Positions 44,227 through 53,474 of a stretch of 64,000 nucleotides of DNA are shown here, piece by piece (positions within the stretch are counted from its first letter, which is position 1; every line of letters begins with the position of its first letter). Position numbers and translations under genes: made by a program. Source of the stretch: DATGZX01 sp035296965 (GTDB taxonomy: Bacteria > Planctomycetota > Planctomycetia > Gemmatales > Gemmataceae); assembly GCA_035296965.1 (NCBI GenBank), contig DATGZX010000380.1, forward strand, positions 62,001 through 126,000. The letters run 5' to 3'. The notes below the pieces were generated by a model that saw only the letters and a list, made by a program, of their open reading frames with translations, ran no database searches and had not been told where the DNA came from.

Positions 44227-46002
44227 ATGACGACTGTCAATCCAGGCGCACATAGTTCGCTGCAGATCGAGTCTTTAACGCCCGTTTCGTGCACATGCCC
44301 TCCGGTCCGGCGCTGCCAGCCTTTAGCTTTGTCCCGAATGCGTCTGGCGTACGTTGGTACCCTTTTCTTCCTCGTCGCGATCTGCTCGATACTATTCTTT
44401 TACAGACTTGCGGACAGAGATCTGTGGAGCAGTCACGAAGCTCGGGCGGCCCAGGACGCGCAGTCGATTCTCTCGGAAAAACAGTGGGGGCTTCCGCACC
44501 TTTTCGACGGCAAGATCGAGTTACAGAAACCACCGCTCTTCTACTGGATCGTTGCTGGAGTCTCGTGGCTTCGCGGTTCCGCGGTGGACAGTTGGTCCGT
44601 GCGCCTACCGGCCGCCCTGGCGGGGTTGCTCGGTGTCGTGCTGATCTACATGCTGGGGGTTTTGAGGAACCGCCCGCATGCCGGTTTGGCGGCCGCATGC
44701 ATCTTGGCATCGGCAGTGCATTTCACCTGGCTGGCACGCGTGGGACGTATTGACATGCCGTTGACGCTCTGCTGCGCATTTGCCTGTGTCGGCTTCTACC
44801 TAGCTCATTGCAGCTGGCGTGAGCTGGGAGGACGCGGAGCCTGGAGATGGATGGTTGTCGGTTACCTTGCGGCAGCGTTTGCACTCATGCTCAAAGGGCC
44901 GATTGGCCTGCTGCTCCCGGCCGCGGTTTGCGTTGCATATCTTGGGACTGAAGGCGACTTGCCTGTGCCCTGGCAGTTGCGGCGATGGCTCAGCCTCTTT
45001 CACAAATATGGCCTCTGGTGGGGGATTCCGCTCATTGGTGCGTTGGCGATCCCCTGGTTCGTCTGGGCGGACTCGGAGACGAACGGAAAGCTGCTCCAGG
45101 TTTTCTTCTGGAAACATAACGTTGAGCGTGGCCTGGGAAGTGGGGATCTGGCCGTTCATCCATGGTGGTTTTACCTGCCGCGCTTCACGGTTGATTTCCT
45201 ACCCTGGAGTCCGATCTTACCGTTTCTCATCTGGCTCGCCATTCGACGACGCTGGTGGCGGGTGGATTCCGAGGCGCGCTTTGGACTGGTTTGGCTCGTG
45301 GCCATGACGATGCTCTTATCTTTCTCGCGTTTCAAGCGTTCCGACTATCTCCTGCCGGCTTTCCCTGGAGCAGCATTGTTCCTGGGAAGCACGCTCGAGC
45401 GCTGGTACAGCACTCAGCATTCGCGGAAAGCCTTGACGGCAGCCTTTGTGGGGATGCTGCTCGCTGCTGTTGCGGGTTGGTGGGCGTACGTCGCTTACGT
45501 TTTGCCGGGTCAGGAGCGACAATGGGAGTTTCGCCGGTTCGCACAGGAAATTCGAGCGCGCGCTCCTGCCCCTCAGCTCATAATCTTCTTCCGGGCTGAA
45601 GCTCATGCTCTGGCCTTTCACGTCGGCAGGCCAATCGACACCGTCCTGGAATGGGAAAACCTGGACGTTTGGGCGAGTCGCCCCGAAACTTGGTATATAG
45701 TGATGCCGCCTGATTGTGCCGACGAATGGCCGCAATACCTGACGCATGGCCAGCTAGAGTTGGTAATGCGCAACATAGACCTCGCCGGCGGCAAGCACAG
45801 TCGCCCGCTGGTTCTAATGCGGACCCGGCCCGGGGCCGGTCCTCTGCCACGTGAAAGGTCAGCGCATGCCCGAGAGTTTCGACCGGCCAGCGATCGCACA
45901 AGCCCCACTGTCGCTGGTCTTGTTGGTATGCCCGCAGAAGCTCGAATTGCTGGAGAAAGCTCTCGCGGGCTGGATCTCATACGCAAACAGCCTGGGCCGT
46001 GA
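44227..46002 (+). CDS. Membrane glycosyltransferase, GT39/ArnT-like
   Basis: A 591-residue integral-membrane transferase that would use a lipid-linked sugar donor. Start at ATG 44227 (GGCGAG upstream); an internal Met near 44338 is also possible. From about residue 38 there are many TM helices. The catalytic loop after TM1 reads LADRDLWSSHEARAAQDAQ; the acidic residues D and E in this loop are the family's essential site. The soluble C-terminal part ends near residue 535 in GGKHSRPLVLMRTR. The last 45 residues are low-complexity and encoded by DNA that also encodes the start of the following GT2 gene (137-base overlap). They may be an extension created by a frame change. Confidence 0.87.
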   Translation: MTTVNPGAHSSLQIESLTPVSCTCPPVRRCQPLALSRMRLAYVGTLFFLVAICSILFFYRLADRDLWSSHEARAAQDAQSILSEKQWGLPHLFDGKIELQKPPLFYWIVAGVSWLRGSAVDSWSVRLPAALAGLLGVVLIYMLGVLRNRPHAGLAAACILASAVHFTWLARVGRIDMPLTLCCAFACVGFYLAHCSWRELGGRGAWRWMVVGYLAAAFALMLKGPIGLLLPAAVCVAYLGTEGDLPVPWQLRRWLSLFHKYGLWWGIPLIGALAIPWFVWADSETNGKLLQVFFWKHNVERGLGSGDLAVHPWWFYLPRFTVDFLPWSPILPFLIWLAIRRRWWRVDSEARFGLVWLVAMTMLLSFSRFKRSDYLLPAFPGAALFLGSTLERWYSTQHSRKALTAAFVGMLLAAVAGWWAYVAYVLPGQERQWEFRRFAQEIRARAPAPQLIIFFRAEAHALAFHVGRPIDTVLEWENLDVWASRPETWYIVMPPDCADEWPQYLTHGQLELVMRNIDLAGGKHSRPLVLMRTRPGAGPLPRERSAHAREFRPASDRTSPTVAGLVGMPAEARIAGESSRGLDLIRKQPGP

Positions 46003-46627
46003 CTATGAAGTGCTCCTGAGCGAGGTGGATCGCACCCAGCCGTCAAGCACCCTATCCGAGTTGCCGACCGCGAACAATCCTCACATAACCGTTTTGCCCA
46101 ATCCTTCCCAATGTGGCGTCGGTGCAGCCTTAAAGACGGGGCTGGCGAAGGCACGCTATCCTCTATGCCTTTATGCAGACTGCAATGCCGGCTACGAGCC
46201 GACCGACATCCGCTTATTCCTGGAGGCGATCGATCAAGTCGACCTGGTCGCCGGCTTCCGCGAGTCGAAGTCCGCGCGGCGCTGGTCCTTCCAGCGATTT
46301 CTCCGGAGCTGGCTGGTGCGCATCTTCTTCGGAGTGAGATTGAAGGACGTAGACTGCTCGTTTAAACTCTTCCGGCGCGAGATTCTTGGGCGGATTCCCA
46401 TTCAATCCAATGGCGCATTTGCCCATGCCGAGATCGTCGCCAAGGCCAACTTCCTCGGGTGTCTGATGTGTGAGGTTCCCGTCTCGTTCGCGCGCACTGA
46501 AGGCGCAGCCGCCAAGGCACAGAACTCGTCACGCTATTGGGCCGAGGCTAGTCAAGTGTTCCGCTTTCCGGACTTCGGACCTGCGATTCTGCCGAGTCAG
46601 CCAGCGCCCGTAACAAGACAAGGATGA
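45866..46627 (+). CDS. Glycosyltransferase family 2 (DPM1-like fold)
   Basis: A 253-residue GT-A transferase. ATG 45866 has AAAGGT nine bases upstream. The N-terminal Rossmann-like half contains LSLVLLVCPQKLELLEKAL, NPSQCGVGAALKTGLAKARY and LYADCNAGYEPTDI. The usual D-x-D is degenerate here (ADCN), although D in YADC and the distal DVDCSFKLFRR motif are conserved, as in dolichol-phosphate-mannose-like synthases. No transmembrane segment is visible at the C-terminus. The first 137 bases overlap the end of the GT39 gene. Probably supplies a lipid-linked sugar to the adjacent GT39, which is inference. Confidence 0.82.
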   Translation: MPESFDRPAIAQAPLSLVLLVCPQKLELLEKALAGWISYANSLGRDYEVLLSEVDRTQPSSTLSELPTANNPHITVLPNPSQCGVGAALKTGLAKARYPLCLYADCNAGYEPTDIRLFLEAIDQVDLVAGFRESKSARRWSFQRFLRSWLVRIFFGVRLKDVDCSFKLFRREILGRIPIQSNGAFAHAEIVAKANFLGCLMCEVPVSFARTEGAAAKAQNSSRYWAEASQVFRFPDFGPAILPSQPAPVTRQG

Positions 46628-46840
46628 GAATTCTTCGATGCCCCATGCAACGTGAGAGTGCAACGCTGGCGCGCGTGCGCACTGGTGTCCAGTGAAAAGA
46701 GTTGCTAACCTACGTTGATCGCTTTACTCTGGCGCTAGGTTAAATGCACGCGGCTCTCGATGGACAATGCGACGCCTTGCGAAATGATGGCCCACCGCCT
46801 CGATCTGCAGCGTGGGAACTCCGAGCGAAGGCACGCGGCG

Positions 46841-47815
46841 ATGATCGATGTGTTCAGGAGTAGATGGACTGGACGCGACTGGCTTCGCCCAGGCCGAATC
46901 GCCGTGGCATTGTTGGTCCTCGCAGGATGCACCTTTGGCCTGATCAGCCTTGCCCATTCCGGTGGCCCGCACTCTAAACCGGAGTTTGTCTGGGGCAAGC
47001 GGGGAACACAACCGGGCGATTTCGTGCGGCCCCGCGCTATAGCCATCGATAGTCAAGACCGGCTCTACATCGTAGACTTTACGGCAAGCATTCAAGTCTT
47101 TGATCGAGACGGCACATTTCTCGGAATTCGCTGGCAGACTCCAGATTTCCGCAATGGCAGGCCAAGCGGACTGAGTATTGACCGCGACGGCAACTTGCTC
47201 GTCAGCGATTCGCATTACAACTGCCTCCGGATTTACTCCCCCACCGGACAACAGTTGCGCGTGATCGGCGGCAAGGCTGGAAGCGGACCCGGCGAACTAG
47301 GGTACGTCAGCGATGCCGTACAGGATGCTGATGGCTCTTACTATGTGGCAGAATTCGGCGAAAACCAGCGCATGAGCAAGTTCGACTTGAATGGCCACTT
47401 CATCAAGAGCTGGGGAAGTCCAGGCAACGAGCCCGGTCAATTTGGCCGCATCCGGGCTCTCACCTTTGGTCCCGATGGCAACTTGTACCTCGCTGACGCC
47501 ACGAACCATCGGATTCAGGTGTTCACTCGCGATGGCGAACTCGTGGATTGCTGGGGAGAGGCGGGAAGCAATCCGGGGCAGATGTCCTATCCCTATGACC
47601 TGGCGTTCGGCCCTCACGCTGAACTCTACGTCGTCGAACAAGGAAACCATCGCGTCCAGAAGTTTACGAGCAAGGGAAAATCGCTCGGCTGCTGGGGGAG
47701 ACCCGGGAGGGAGCCGGGCGAACTCTACGAACCATGGGCCTTGGCGGTCGACAGTCATGGCCGCGTGCATGTTATCGACACGAACAACCACCGCGTGCAG
47801 CGGATCCATTTTTGA
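46841..47815 (+). CDS. NHL-repeat beta-propeller protein, lipoprotein or membrane-anchored
   Basis: A 324-residue protein. ATG 46841 is preferred (GAAGGC upstream) over the earlier in-frame ATG 46760. A hydrophobic segment with lipobox-like LAGC (IAVALLVLAGC) near residue 29 indicates export. Five or six NHL repeats follow, each with PSGLSIDRDGNLLVSDS-like strands and NHRIQVF or NHRVQKF (RPRAIAIDSQDRLYIVD, RALTFGPDGNLYLADATN, PWALAVDSHGRVHVIDTN). Predicted extracytoplasmic propeller, probably for binding; no catalytic residues. Position between glycosyltransferases and the VWA cluster suggests cell-surface function. Confidence 0.86.
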   Translation: MIDVFRSRWTGRDWLRPGRIAVALLVLAGCTFGLISLAHSGGPHSKPEFVWGKRGTQPGDFVRPRAIAIDSQDRLYIVDFTASIQVFDRDGTFLGIRWQTPDFRNGRPSGLSIDRDGNLLVSDSHYNCLRIYSPTGQQLRVIGGKAGSGPGELGYVSDAVQDADGSYYVAEFGENQRMSKFDLNGHFIKSWGSPGNEPGQFGRIRALTFGPDGNLYLADATNHRIQVFTRDGELVDCWGEAGSNPGQMSYPYDLAFGPHAELYVVEQGNHRVQKFTSKGKSLGCWGRPGREPGELYEPWALAVDSHGRVHVIDTNNHRVQRIHF

Positions 47816-47881
47816 CAAGGTGCGTACGAAAACAATGGACGTCCGCGTGGGCGATGGCAGGGATGCGACGGAGATACCACG

Positions 47882-50800
47882 ATGAACCAGCCTCTCGAGT
47901 TTGTCGCCGCTCATTGGCTGAGCATTCTTAGTCTGACGCTTGGCTGCGCATTGGGCATCGTTCTTCTTCTGGTCCGCAGTCGCCGGCAACGGTGGTCGGC
48001 CGGATTGATTCTGACTGGTGCCGCCTTTGCTCTGGCCGGAGTAGGCGGATTGACGCTCCCCTATGAGGCGGCCTTCTGGATAGGCGCCGCGTCGCTTGCT
48101 GCCCTTGTCGTCATGCTGATCGCCGTCGTCACGACGGGCTGGTGGTGGGCTCCGCTCGGCTACACGCTGGGTGCCCTCCTGCTGTTGAGTGCCGGCGGAC
48201 TGTGCGCGGATCCCCTTGGCGAATCGCTCGTCGACCTCGGCAAAATCGCCCTAAGTCTAGAGCCGACGCAGCCGTGGTGGCTCCTGTTGCTGGGGTTCGT
48301 CCCGGTTATTGTTTTCCTGAGTTATCGCAGCCTGGCAGGACTGGGACCGGTACGCCGCTGGATCGCGATCGGCCTGCGCTGCGCGCTGATCGTCTGCCTG
48401 ACGCTTGCTCTCGCCGAGGTGCGTATTCGCCACCAGAACGAGAACATCACGGTGTTATTCCTTGTCGATCGCTCGCTGAGCGTTCCTGAAGAATTCGACC
48501 CGAACTCGAACGCGGAGGCTATTCGCGTCGATCGCCGCTCGGAACGCATTGAAAATTTCATCAATAGCGCTGTCGGGCTGCGGGGCGCGGCGCACAAGTA
48601 CGACCAAGCAGGGTTGATTCTCTTTGGCCGCAGGCCTCGACTCGAGCTGCCCCCCAGCAACGCGCCGCTATTTAATTTCCACTTCAAGGATGCGGCGAGC
48701 ACTATCGATGGAAATTACACGGACATTGCCGCGGCGATCAAACTTGCCCTCGCTTCGTTCCCGGAAGGGACCGGCAAGCGAATCGTTCTGATCAGTGACG
48801 GCAATGAGAATCTGGGCAATGCCGAGGAGCAAGCGCGAATCGCGAAGCTGAACGGAGCGCAGATCGACGTTGTCCCGCTGGCGGTCGGGTTCCGTAACGA
48901 AAACGAAGTCATGGTTCAGGCCGTCGAAGCTCCACCCAAAACCGAACAGGGTTCCCGGCTGCCTATTCGTGTCCTGGTGCGCAGCTATCACCCGCGCATT
49001 GTCCTGGGTACGTTGGTTCTCAAGCAGATCAGTGAAGGACAGACCCTGCCGGTGGCGCCGTCGCCACTCAAGGTGCAGCTCAAGCCGGGCTTAAACCCAT
49101 TTTCCTTCAAGCAGCCTTTGACCGACAAGCAGCAATCTTACACGTACCAGGCGATCTTTCAGCCAGAAGCAGCACAGAACGAGCGCGGAGAGTTTGAGCA
49201 AGGCTTGGCTGGTGACCGCGTACAGAACAACAGCGCGACGACGCACGTAATCGCGCTCGGGCAGAGGCGCATTTTGGTGGTCGAGCAAAAAATCAGCGAC
49301 CACGAGTTGCTTGTCAATCGCTTACGAGTGATGGCGAACTCGAAATACAAAGTCCAGGCGATTGCTGCTGCAAGCCTGCCGCAGAACAAGACCGACCTTG
49401 CGGTCTTCCTGGCCCAATACGACTGCGTTATCCTCGCCAATGTGCCTGCGGAATTGCTGAATGAAGAGCAGCAGGAAATGATCCGCAGTAACACGGAAGC
49501 TCAAGGCTGCGGCCTCGTGATGATCGGCGGACCGGACAGTTTTGGCGCGGGTGGCTGGCAGGGGACGCCGGTAGAGAAGGCGCTGCCGGTCGATTGCGAC
49601 ATCAAGTCTTTCAAAGTCCAGGGAAAAGGCGGCCTGGCGATGATCATGCACGCTTCAGAAATGGCCGACGGCAATCGCTGGCAAAAGGAAATCGCCAAGC
49701 TGGCCATCCGGAAGCTTTCAATCGTGGACGAGGTGGGTATCCTCCATTACGACTGGGGCGTCCACAAATGGCACATCGCTTTGCAGGTCATCGGCACCAA
49801 GCGCAACTCCCTGCTTAGCCTCGTGGATCGAATGACGCCCGGCGACATGCCTGACTTCGATGGTCCCTTGAAAATGGCGTATGAGAAGCTTACGGAACCT
49901 GAACGGCAGCTGGCGACAAAGCACGTCATTATCATCAGCGATGGCGATCCGCCGCTGTCGGATCGCAGCCTGCTCAACAAGATGAAGCGGGACAAGGTTA
50001 CTGTAACGACCGTGGGCGTCGCTACGCACGGAGCGTCGCAGGACCAGGCGATGAAAGCCATTTCCGATGCGACAGGAGGGCGGTTCTACAAGGTGAACAG
50101 TCCGCGCGCGCTGCCGGCCATTTATATCAAGGAGACCAGGCTCGTCAGCCAGTCCTTCGTTTATGACAAACGCTTCCAACCTATCCTGAAATTCAAGAGC
50201 GGTCCCACAGAGAAGATGCCCGATTCATTGAGCCCGCTCTATGGGTACGTGCGCACCACGCCCAAGCAGTCGCCCCTCGTGGAAATGCCGATCTTGAGTC
50301 CGCAGGCTGGCGAGCAGGAATTCCCGATACTGGCGTACTGGCCCTACGGCCTCGGTAAGGCAGTGGCGTTCACGAGCGATGCTCGCAGCAAGCCCGACAA
50401 GCCAGCATGGGACCGGGATTGGGCCAGTTCGGACATGTACGCCAAGTTTTGGGAGCAGGTCGTGGAATGGTCATTGCGGCCGACGGAGTCTGGTCGGATG
50501 ATAATCAACACGGACCTTAATGACGGCAGGGTCAAAGTATCGATTGACGCACGCGACAACAATAACCGGCCAATGACGGACCTGGTCCTCGCTGGCGGGA
50601 TCACCACTCCTATGCCCCATCCTGATGACGCCCATAAACTGGAACTCAAGTTCGAGCAGAAGAATAGCGGTCGGTATGAGGCCGAGTTCAAGGTAGAGGA
50701 TGCCGGTTCTTACTTCATCAATGTCCAGTCGAAGCGCACCGTGAAGACCAGGGAAAATGGCAAGGAGGTCATCAAACAGGAGGTCGACAGCATCCGTTCG

Positions 50801-51439
50801 GGCGTCACTATCCCATACTCTCCGGAGTTTGCCGACACGGAAAGCAATATCGCGGTAATGGAGAAGTTGCGCGCCATGACCGGGGGCATCACGATCCCGG
50901 AGGACGCTCTCGCCAAGATTTCTGCCGGGAATGAAACCGGGCTGGAAGCTGCCAAACTCTCCGGGGAAGTATTCCGTTCCGGCCTTCCTCAGTTCAAGAA
51001 CCTGCAACCGGTCTGGTACTGGCTGGTTTTCCTAACCGCAGTAGGTCTGTTTTTCGATGTGGCAGTGCGCCGCATTGCTCTGCAACCGGCGGAGGCCATC
51101 GCTGCAGGAACGCGGCTCTGGGGTAGGCTCCGAGGCCGGGCAACTCAAGCCGCGCAAACGCCGCAATTCATCGATCGACTGAAGAGCCGGAAGGCGCAGG
51201 TTGGCGAGAAGCTTGAGCATCTGCGGGCTACGCGGCGCTTCGAAGGCGGAGAGGGGACTGTTCCTGTAGCTCCCGGAGCCGAGGAGGTGCTGACCACCTC
51301 AGCCACTAGCAGCGCGCCGCCAAGACTAGCCCCCCAAATCTCACCCGAAGTGCAGCAGGAACCCGTGGACTATGCCAGCCGACTCTTGAAGGCCAAGAAG
51401 CGGGTCTGGCAAGAGCGGGAAGAAGAGAAAGACAATTAA
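47882..51439 (+). CDS. Large membrane protein with VWA and GATase-like domains (BatA-type)
   Basis: A 1,185-residue inner-membrane protein at the head of the MoxR/VWA cluster. Five or so TM helices occupy residues 10-185, including the pair typical of BatA N-domains. A VWA domain begins at about 191 with a MIDAS motif VDRSLS. Near 517-580 is a glutamine-amidotransferase-like fold (GLVMIGGPDSFGAGGW), followed by a second VWA-like region to about 760 (HVIIISDGDPP). A C-terminal TM is at about 1042-1065 (WYWLVFLTAVGLFFDVAVRR) and an Ala/Pro-rich cytoplasmic tail follows. Probably a MoxR-coupled chaperone or assembly complex; substrate unknown. Start: GGAGA seven bases upstream. Confidence 0.88.
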   Translation: MNQPLEFVAAHWLSILSLTLGCALGIVLLLVRSRRQRWSAGLILTGAAFALAGVGGLTLPYEAAFWIGAASLAALVVMLIAVVTTGWWWAPLGYTLGALLLLSAGGLCADPLGESLVDLGKIALSLEPTQPWWLLLLGFVPVIVFLSYRSLAGLGPVRRWIAIGLRCALIVCLTLALAEVRIRHQNENITVLFLVDRSLSVPEEFDPNSNAEAIRVDRRSERIENFINSAVGLRGAAHKYDQAGLILFGRRPRLELPPSNAPLFNFHFKDAASTIDGNYTDIAAAIKLALASFPEGTGKRIVLISDGNENLGNAEEQARIAKLNGAQIDVVPLAVGFRNENEVMVQAVEAPPKTEQGSRLPIRVLVRSYHPRIVLGTLVLKQISEGQTLPVAPSPLKVQLKPGLNPFSFKQPLTDKQQSYTYQAIFQPEAAQNERGEFEQGLAGDRVQNNSATTHVIALGQRRILVVEQKISDHELLVNRLRVMANSKYKVQAIAAASLPQNKTDLAVFLAQYDCVILANVPAELLNEEQQEMIRSNTEAQGCGLVMIGGPDSFGAGGWQGTPVEKALPVDCDIKSFKVQGKGGLAMIMHASEMADGNRWQKEIAKLAIRKLSIVDEVGILHYDWGVHKWHIALQVIGTKRNSLLSLVDRMTPGDMPDFDGPLKMAYEKLTEPERQLATKHVIIISDGDPPLSDRSLLNKMKRDKVTVTTVGVATHGASQDQAMKAISDATGGRFYKVNSPRALPAIYIKETRLVSQSFVYDKRFQPILKFKSGPTEKMPDSLSPLYGYVRTTPKQSPLVEMPILSPQAGEQEFPILAYWPYGLGKAVAFTSDARSKPDKPAWDRDWASSDMYAKFWEQVVEWSLRPTESGRMIINTDLNDGRVKVSIDARDNNNRPMTDLVLAGGITTPMPHPDDAHKLELKFEQKNSGRYEAEFKVEDAGSYFINVQSKRTVKTRENGKEVIKQEVDSIRSGVTIPYSPEFADTESNIAVMEKLRAMTGGITIPEDALAKISAGNETGLEAAKLSGEVFRSGLPQFKNLQPVWYWLVFLTAVGLFFDVAVRRIALQPAEAIAAGTRLWGRLRGRATQAAQTPQFIDRLKSRKAQVGEKLEHLRATRRFEGGEGTVPVAPGAEEVLTTSATSSAPPRLAPQISPEVQQEPVDYASRLLKAKKRVWQEREEEKDN

Positions 51440-51526
51440 GCCGTTCTCGCCTCGCGTCCTAGATAGCCGCCAGCGGTAACGACGAGAACCTGGAGTTCGA
51501 CCCAATATAGGAGCAACGATCATTCC

Positions 51527-52552
51527 ATGTCGTCACCCCAATCGATGCAGCAGCGAGCTGAAGATTTTCGCAAAGCATATGCCCGAATCGAAGGCGAGAT
51601 TGGCAAGGTAATTGTCGGCCACTCCGACATTGTGCACGGTGTGCTCACATGCCTCTTCGTGGGTGGCCATGCCCTTCTCGAGGGGGTTCCCGGGTTAGGA
51701 AAGACACTGCTGGTGCGAACGCTCAGCCAGGTGCTCGACCTGGCATTTAATCGCATTCAGTTCACGCCCGATCTCATGCCCTCCGACATCATTGGCACAA
51801 ACATCATCATGGATACACCGGATGGCAAGCGCTCATTTAACTTCCAGCCCGGTCCCCTTTTCGCGCAAATTGTCCTGGCTGACGAGATCAATCGAGCCAC
51901 TCCGAAAACCCAGTCGGCCTTGCTCGAAGCCATGCAGGAGCACAGCATCACCGTCGGCGGGACAATGCATCGCTTGAAGGAACCGTTCTTCGTGATGGCA
52001 ACACAAAACCCAATCGAACAGGAAGGGACCTACCCCCTGCCCGAAGCGCAGCTCGATCGCTTTTTCTTCAAATTGATCGTGAACTACTCCGGGCGTCAGG
52101 AGATGGCCACCATCCTCGACCGCACGACGCGTGGCGAATGGCCCCAGGCGGAAAGAGCGATGAGCGGCGAGGAGATCTGCCACTGGCAGCAATTAGTACG
52201 CGAGGTCCTGGTCGCGCCGGCAGTCCAAGACTACGCCATTCGATTGGTTCTTGCCACGCACCCGCAAGGCGAGTTCGCCACGGGTGAGACGAACAAGTAC
52301 ATCCGTTGCGGGGCCAGCCCACGCGGTGCCCAGGCGCTGGTTCTGGCCGGCAAAGTAAGGGCCTTGTTGGAAGGTCGTTACAATGTCAGCTTCGAGGACA
52401 TTCGCAGGGTCTACTTGCCGGCCCTGCGACATCGTGTGCTACTCAATTTCGAGGCCCAGGCGGAGAATATTGCTTCCGATAGCGTCCTTGCCCAACTGCT
52501 CAACGATGTGCCGGAGAAGGCAAGTGACCTGCCAAGCCCGCTCCGCGTGTAA
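51527..52552 (+). CDS. MoxR-family AAA+ ATPase
   Basis: A 341-residue AAA+ ATPase, chaperone-like partner of VWA proteins. Walker A GVPGLGKT near residue 49, Walker B DEINRATPKTQSALLEAMQE, sensor 1 ATQNPIEQEGTYPLPEAQ and Arg finger DRFFF are present, and the C-terminal lid has VRALLEGRYNVSFEDIR. All catalytic motifs are intact. AGGAGC lies 11 bases upstream. Between the large VWA gene and the DUF58 gene, in the order usual for these clusters. Confidence 0.95.
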   Translation: MSSPQSMQQRAEDFRKAYARIEGEIGKVIVGHSDIVHGVLTCLFVGGHALLEGVPGLGKTLLVRTLSQVLDLAFNRIQFTPDLMPSDIIGTNIIMDTPDGKRSFNFQPGPLFAQIVLADEINRATPKTQSALLEAMQEHSITVGGTMHRLKEPFFVMATQNPIEQEGTYPLPEAQLDRFFFKLIVNYSGRQEMATILDRTTRGEWPQAERAMSGEEICHWQQLVREVLVAPAVQDYAIRLVLATHPQGEFATGETNKYIRCGASPRGAQALVLAGKVRALLEGRYNVSFEDIRRVYLPALRHRVLLNFEAQAENIASDSVLAQLLNDVPEKASDLPSPLRV

Positions 52553-52576
52553 CCTCGCGATCCGGGGACAACACTC

Positions 52577-53467
52577 TTGGACACGCAAACTAAGCCTCTG
52601 TTGGATCCGGAATTCCTGGCCAAACTCGAACAGCTCGAGTTGGTCTCGAGGAAAATCTTTCTGGGCCGGCTCAAGGGCGAGCGCCGCAGCAAACGCAAAG
52701 GGCAGAGCGTCGAATTCGCTGACTACCGCAATTACGTAGTGGGAGATGATTTGCGGTTCCTGGACTGGAACCTGCTCGGTCGGCTCGACAAACTCTTTAT
52801 CCGCCTCTTCATGGAAGAGGAGGACCTGCACTTTTACATCCTTATCGACAACAGCCTTTCAATGGATTTTGGTACGCCTTCGAAGCTGCACGTCGCCAAG
52901 CAGATCGCGGCTGCACTCGGCTTCATCGGATTGGTCAACATGGACCGTGTAGTGATTGAGGCATTCAACGATCGTCTGACGCAGAGCATGCCTGCCCTTC
53001 GTGGTCGCCGCAGCGTGTGGCGCATGATGGATTTTGTGCGTAAGCTGGAGCCTGCCGGACCGAGCGATTTGCGCCGGGCGCTGAAAGCGTTCACCCTCAA
53101 ATGCAGCGGCAAAGGCATCGTGGTACTTCTCAGCGATTTCATGGACAAGGGCGGCTATGAGGAGGCATTCCGTTACCTCGTGGCCCGGCAGCTTGATATT
53201 TACGTGATCCAGATCCTCTCACAGGAAGAGATCGAACCCGAAATCGTCGGTGATCTTCAGCTTGTGGACGTGGAGGACGAAGACGTTGCGGAGATCACCG
53301 TGAGCGCGCCTCTTCTCAAACGCTACAAGCAAAACCTGGCAGCTTACCGCGCTGGCCTTTACGAATACTGCACGCGGCGAGGCATTGCCTATCTGTTCAC
53401 GAGCAACCAGGTGCCCTTTGATCGATTGGTGCTTACCTACCTTCGGCAGCGTGGCCTCGTAAAGTGA
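52577..53467 (+). CDS. DUF58 domain protein (VWA-like)
   Basis: A 296-residue cytoplasmic protein starting from TTG at 52577; GGGGA lies upstream. The DUF58 signature GDDLRFLDWN is near residue 55, then FYILIDNSLSMDFG, with a D-x-S-x-S MIDAS pattern as in VWA domains. DUF58 proteins form complexes with MoxR ATPases and BatA-type proteins. It lies 24 bases after the MoxR stop and 7 bases before the BatA-like gene, so transcription as one operon is likely. Confidence 0.92.
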   Translation: MDTQTKPLLDPEFLAKLEQLELVSRKIFLGRLKGERRSKRKGQSVEFADYRNYVVGDDLRFLDWNLLGRLDKLFIRLFMEEEDLHFYILIDNSLSMDFGTPSKLHVAKQIAAALGFIGLVNMDRVVIEAFNDRLTQSMPALRGRRSVWRMMDFVRKLEPAGPSDLRRALKAFTLKCSGKGIVVLLSDFMDKGGYEEAFRYLVARQLDIYVIQILSQEEIEPEIVGDLQLVDVEDEDVAEITVSAPLLKRYKQNLAAYRAGLYEYCTRRGIAYLFTSNQVPFDRLVLTYLRQRGLVK

Positions 53468-53474
53468 TGGTCCT

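Noticed and set aside
46680..46694. CACTGG-TGT-CCAGTG hairpin after the GT2 gene as a terminator
   Set aside because: Only a 6-bp stem and followed by As rather than Ts on the coding strand, so not called as a terminator.
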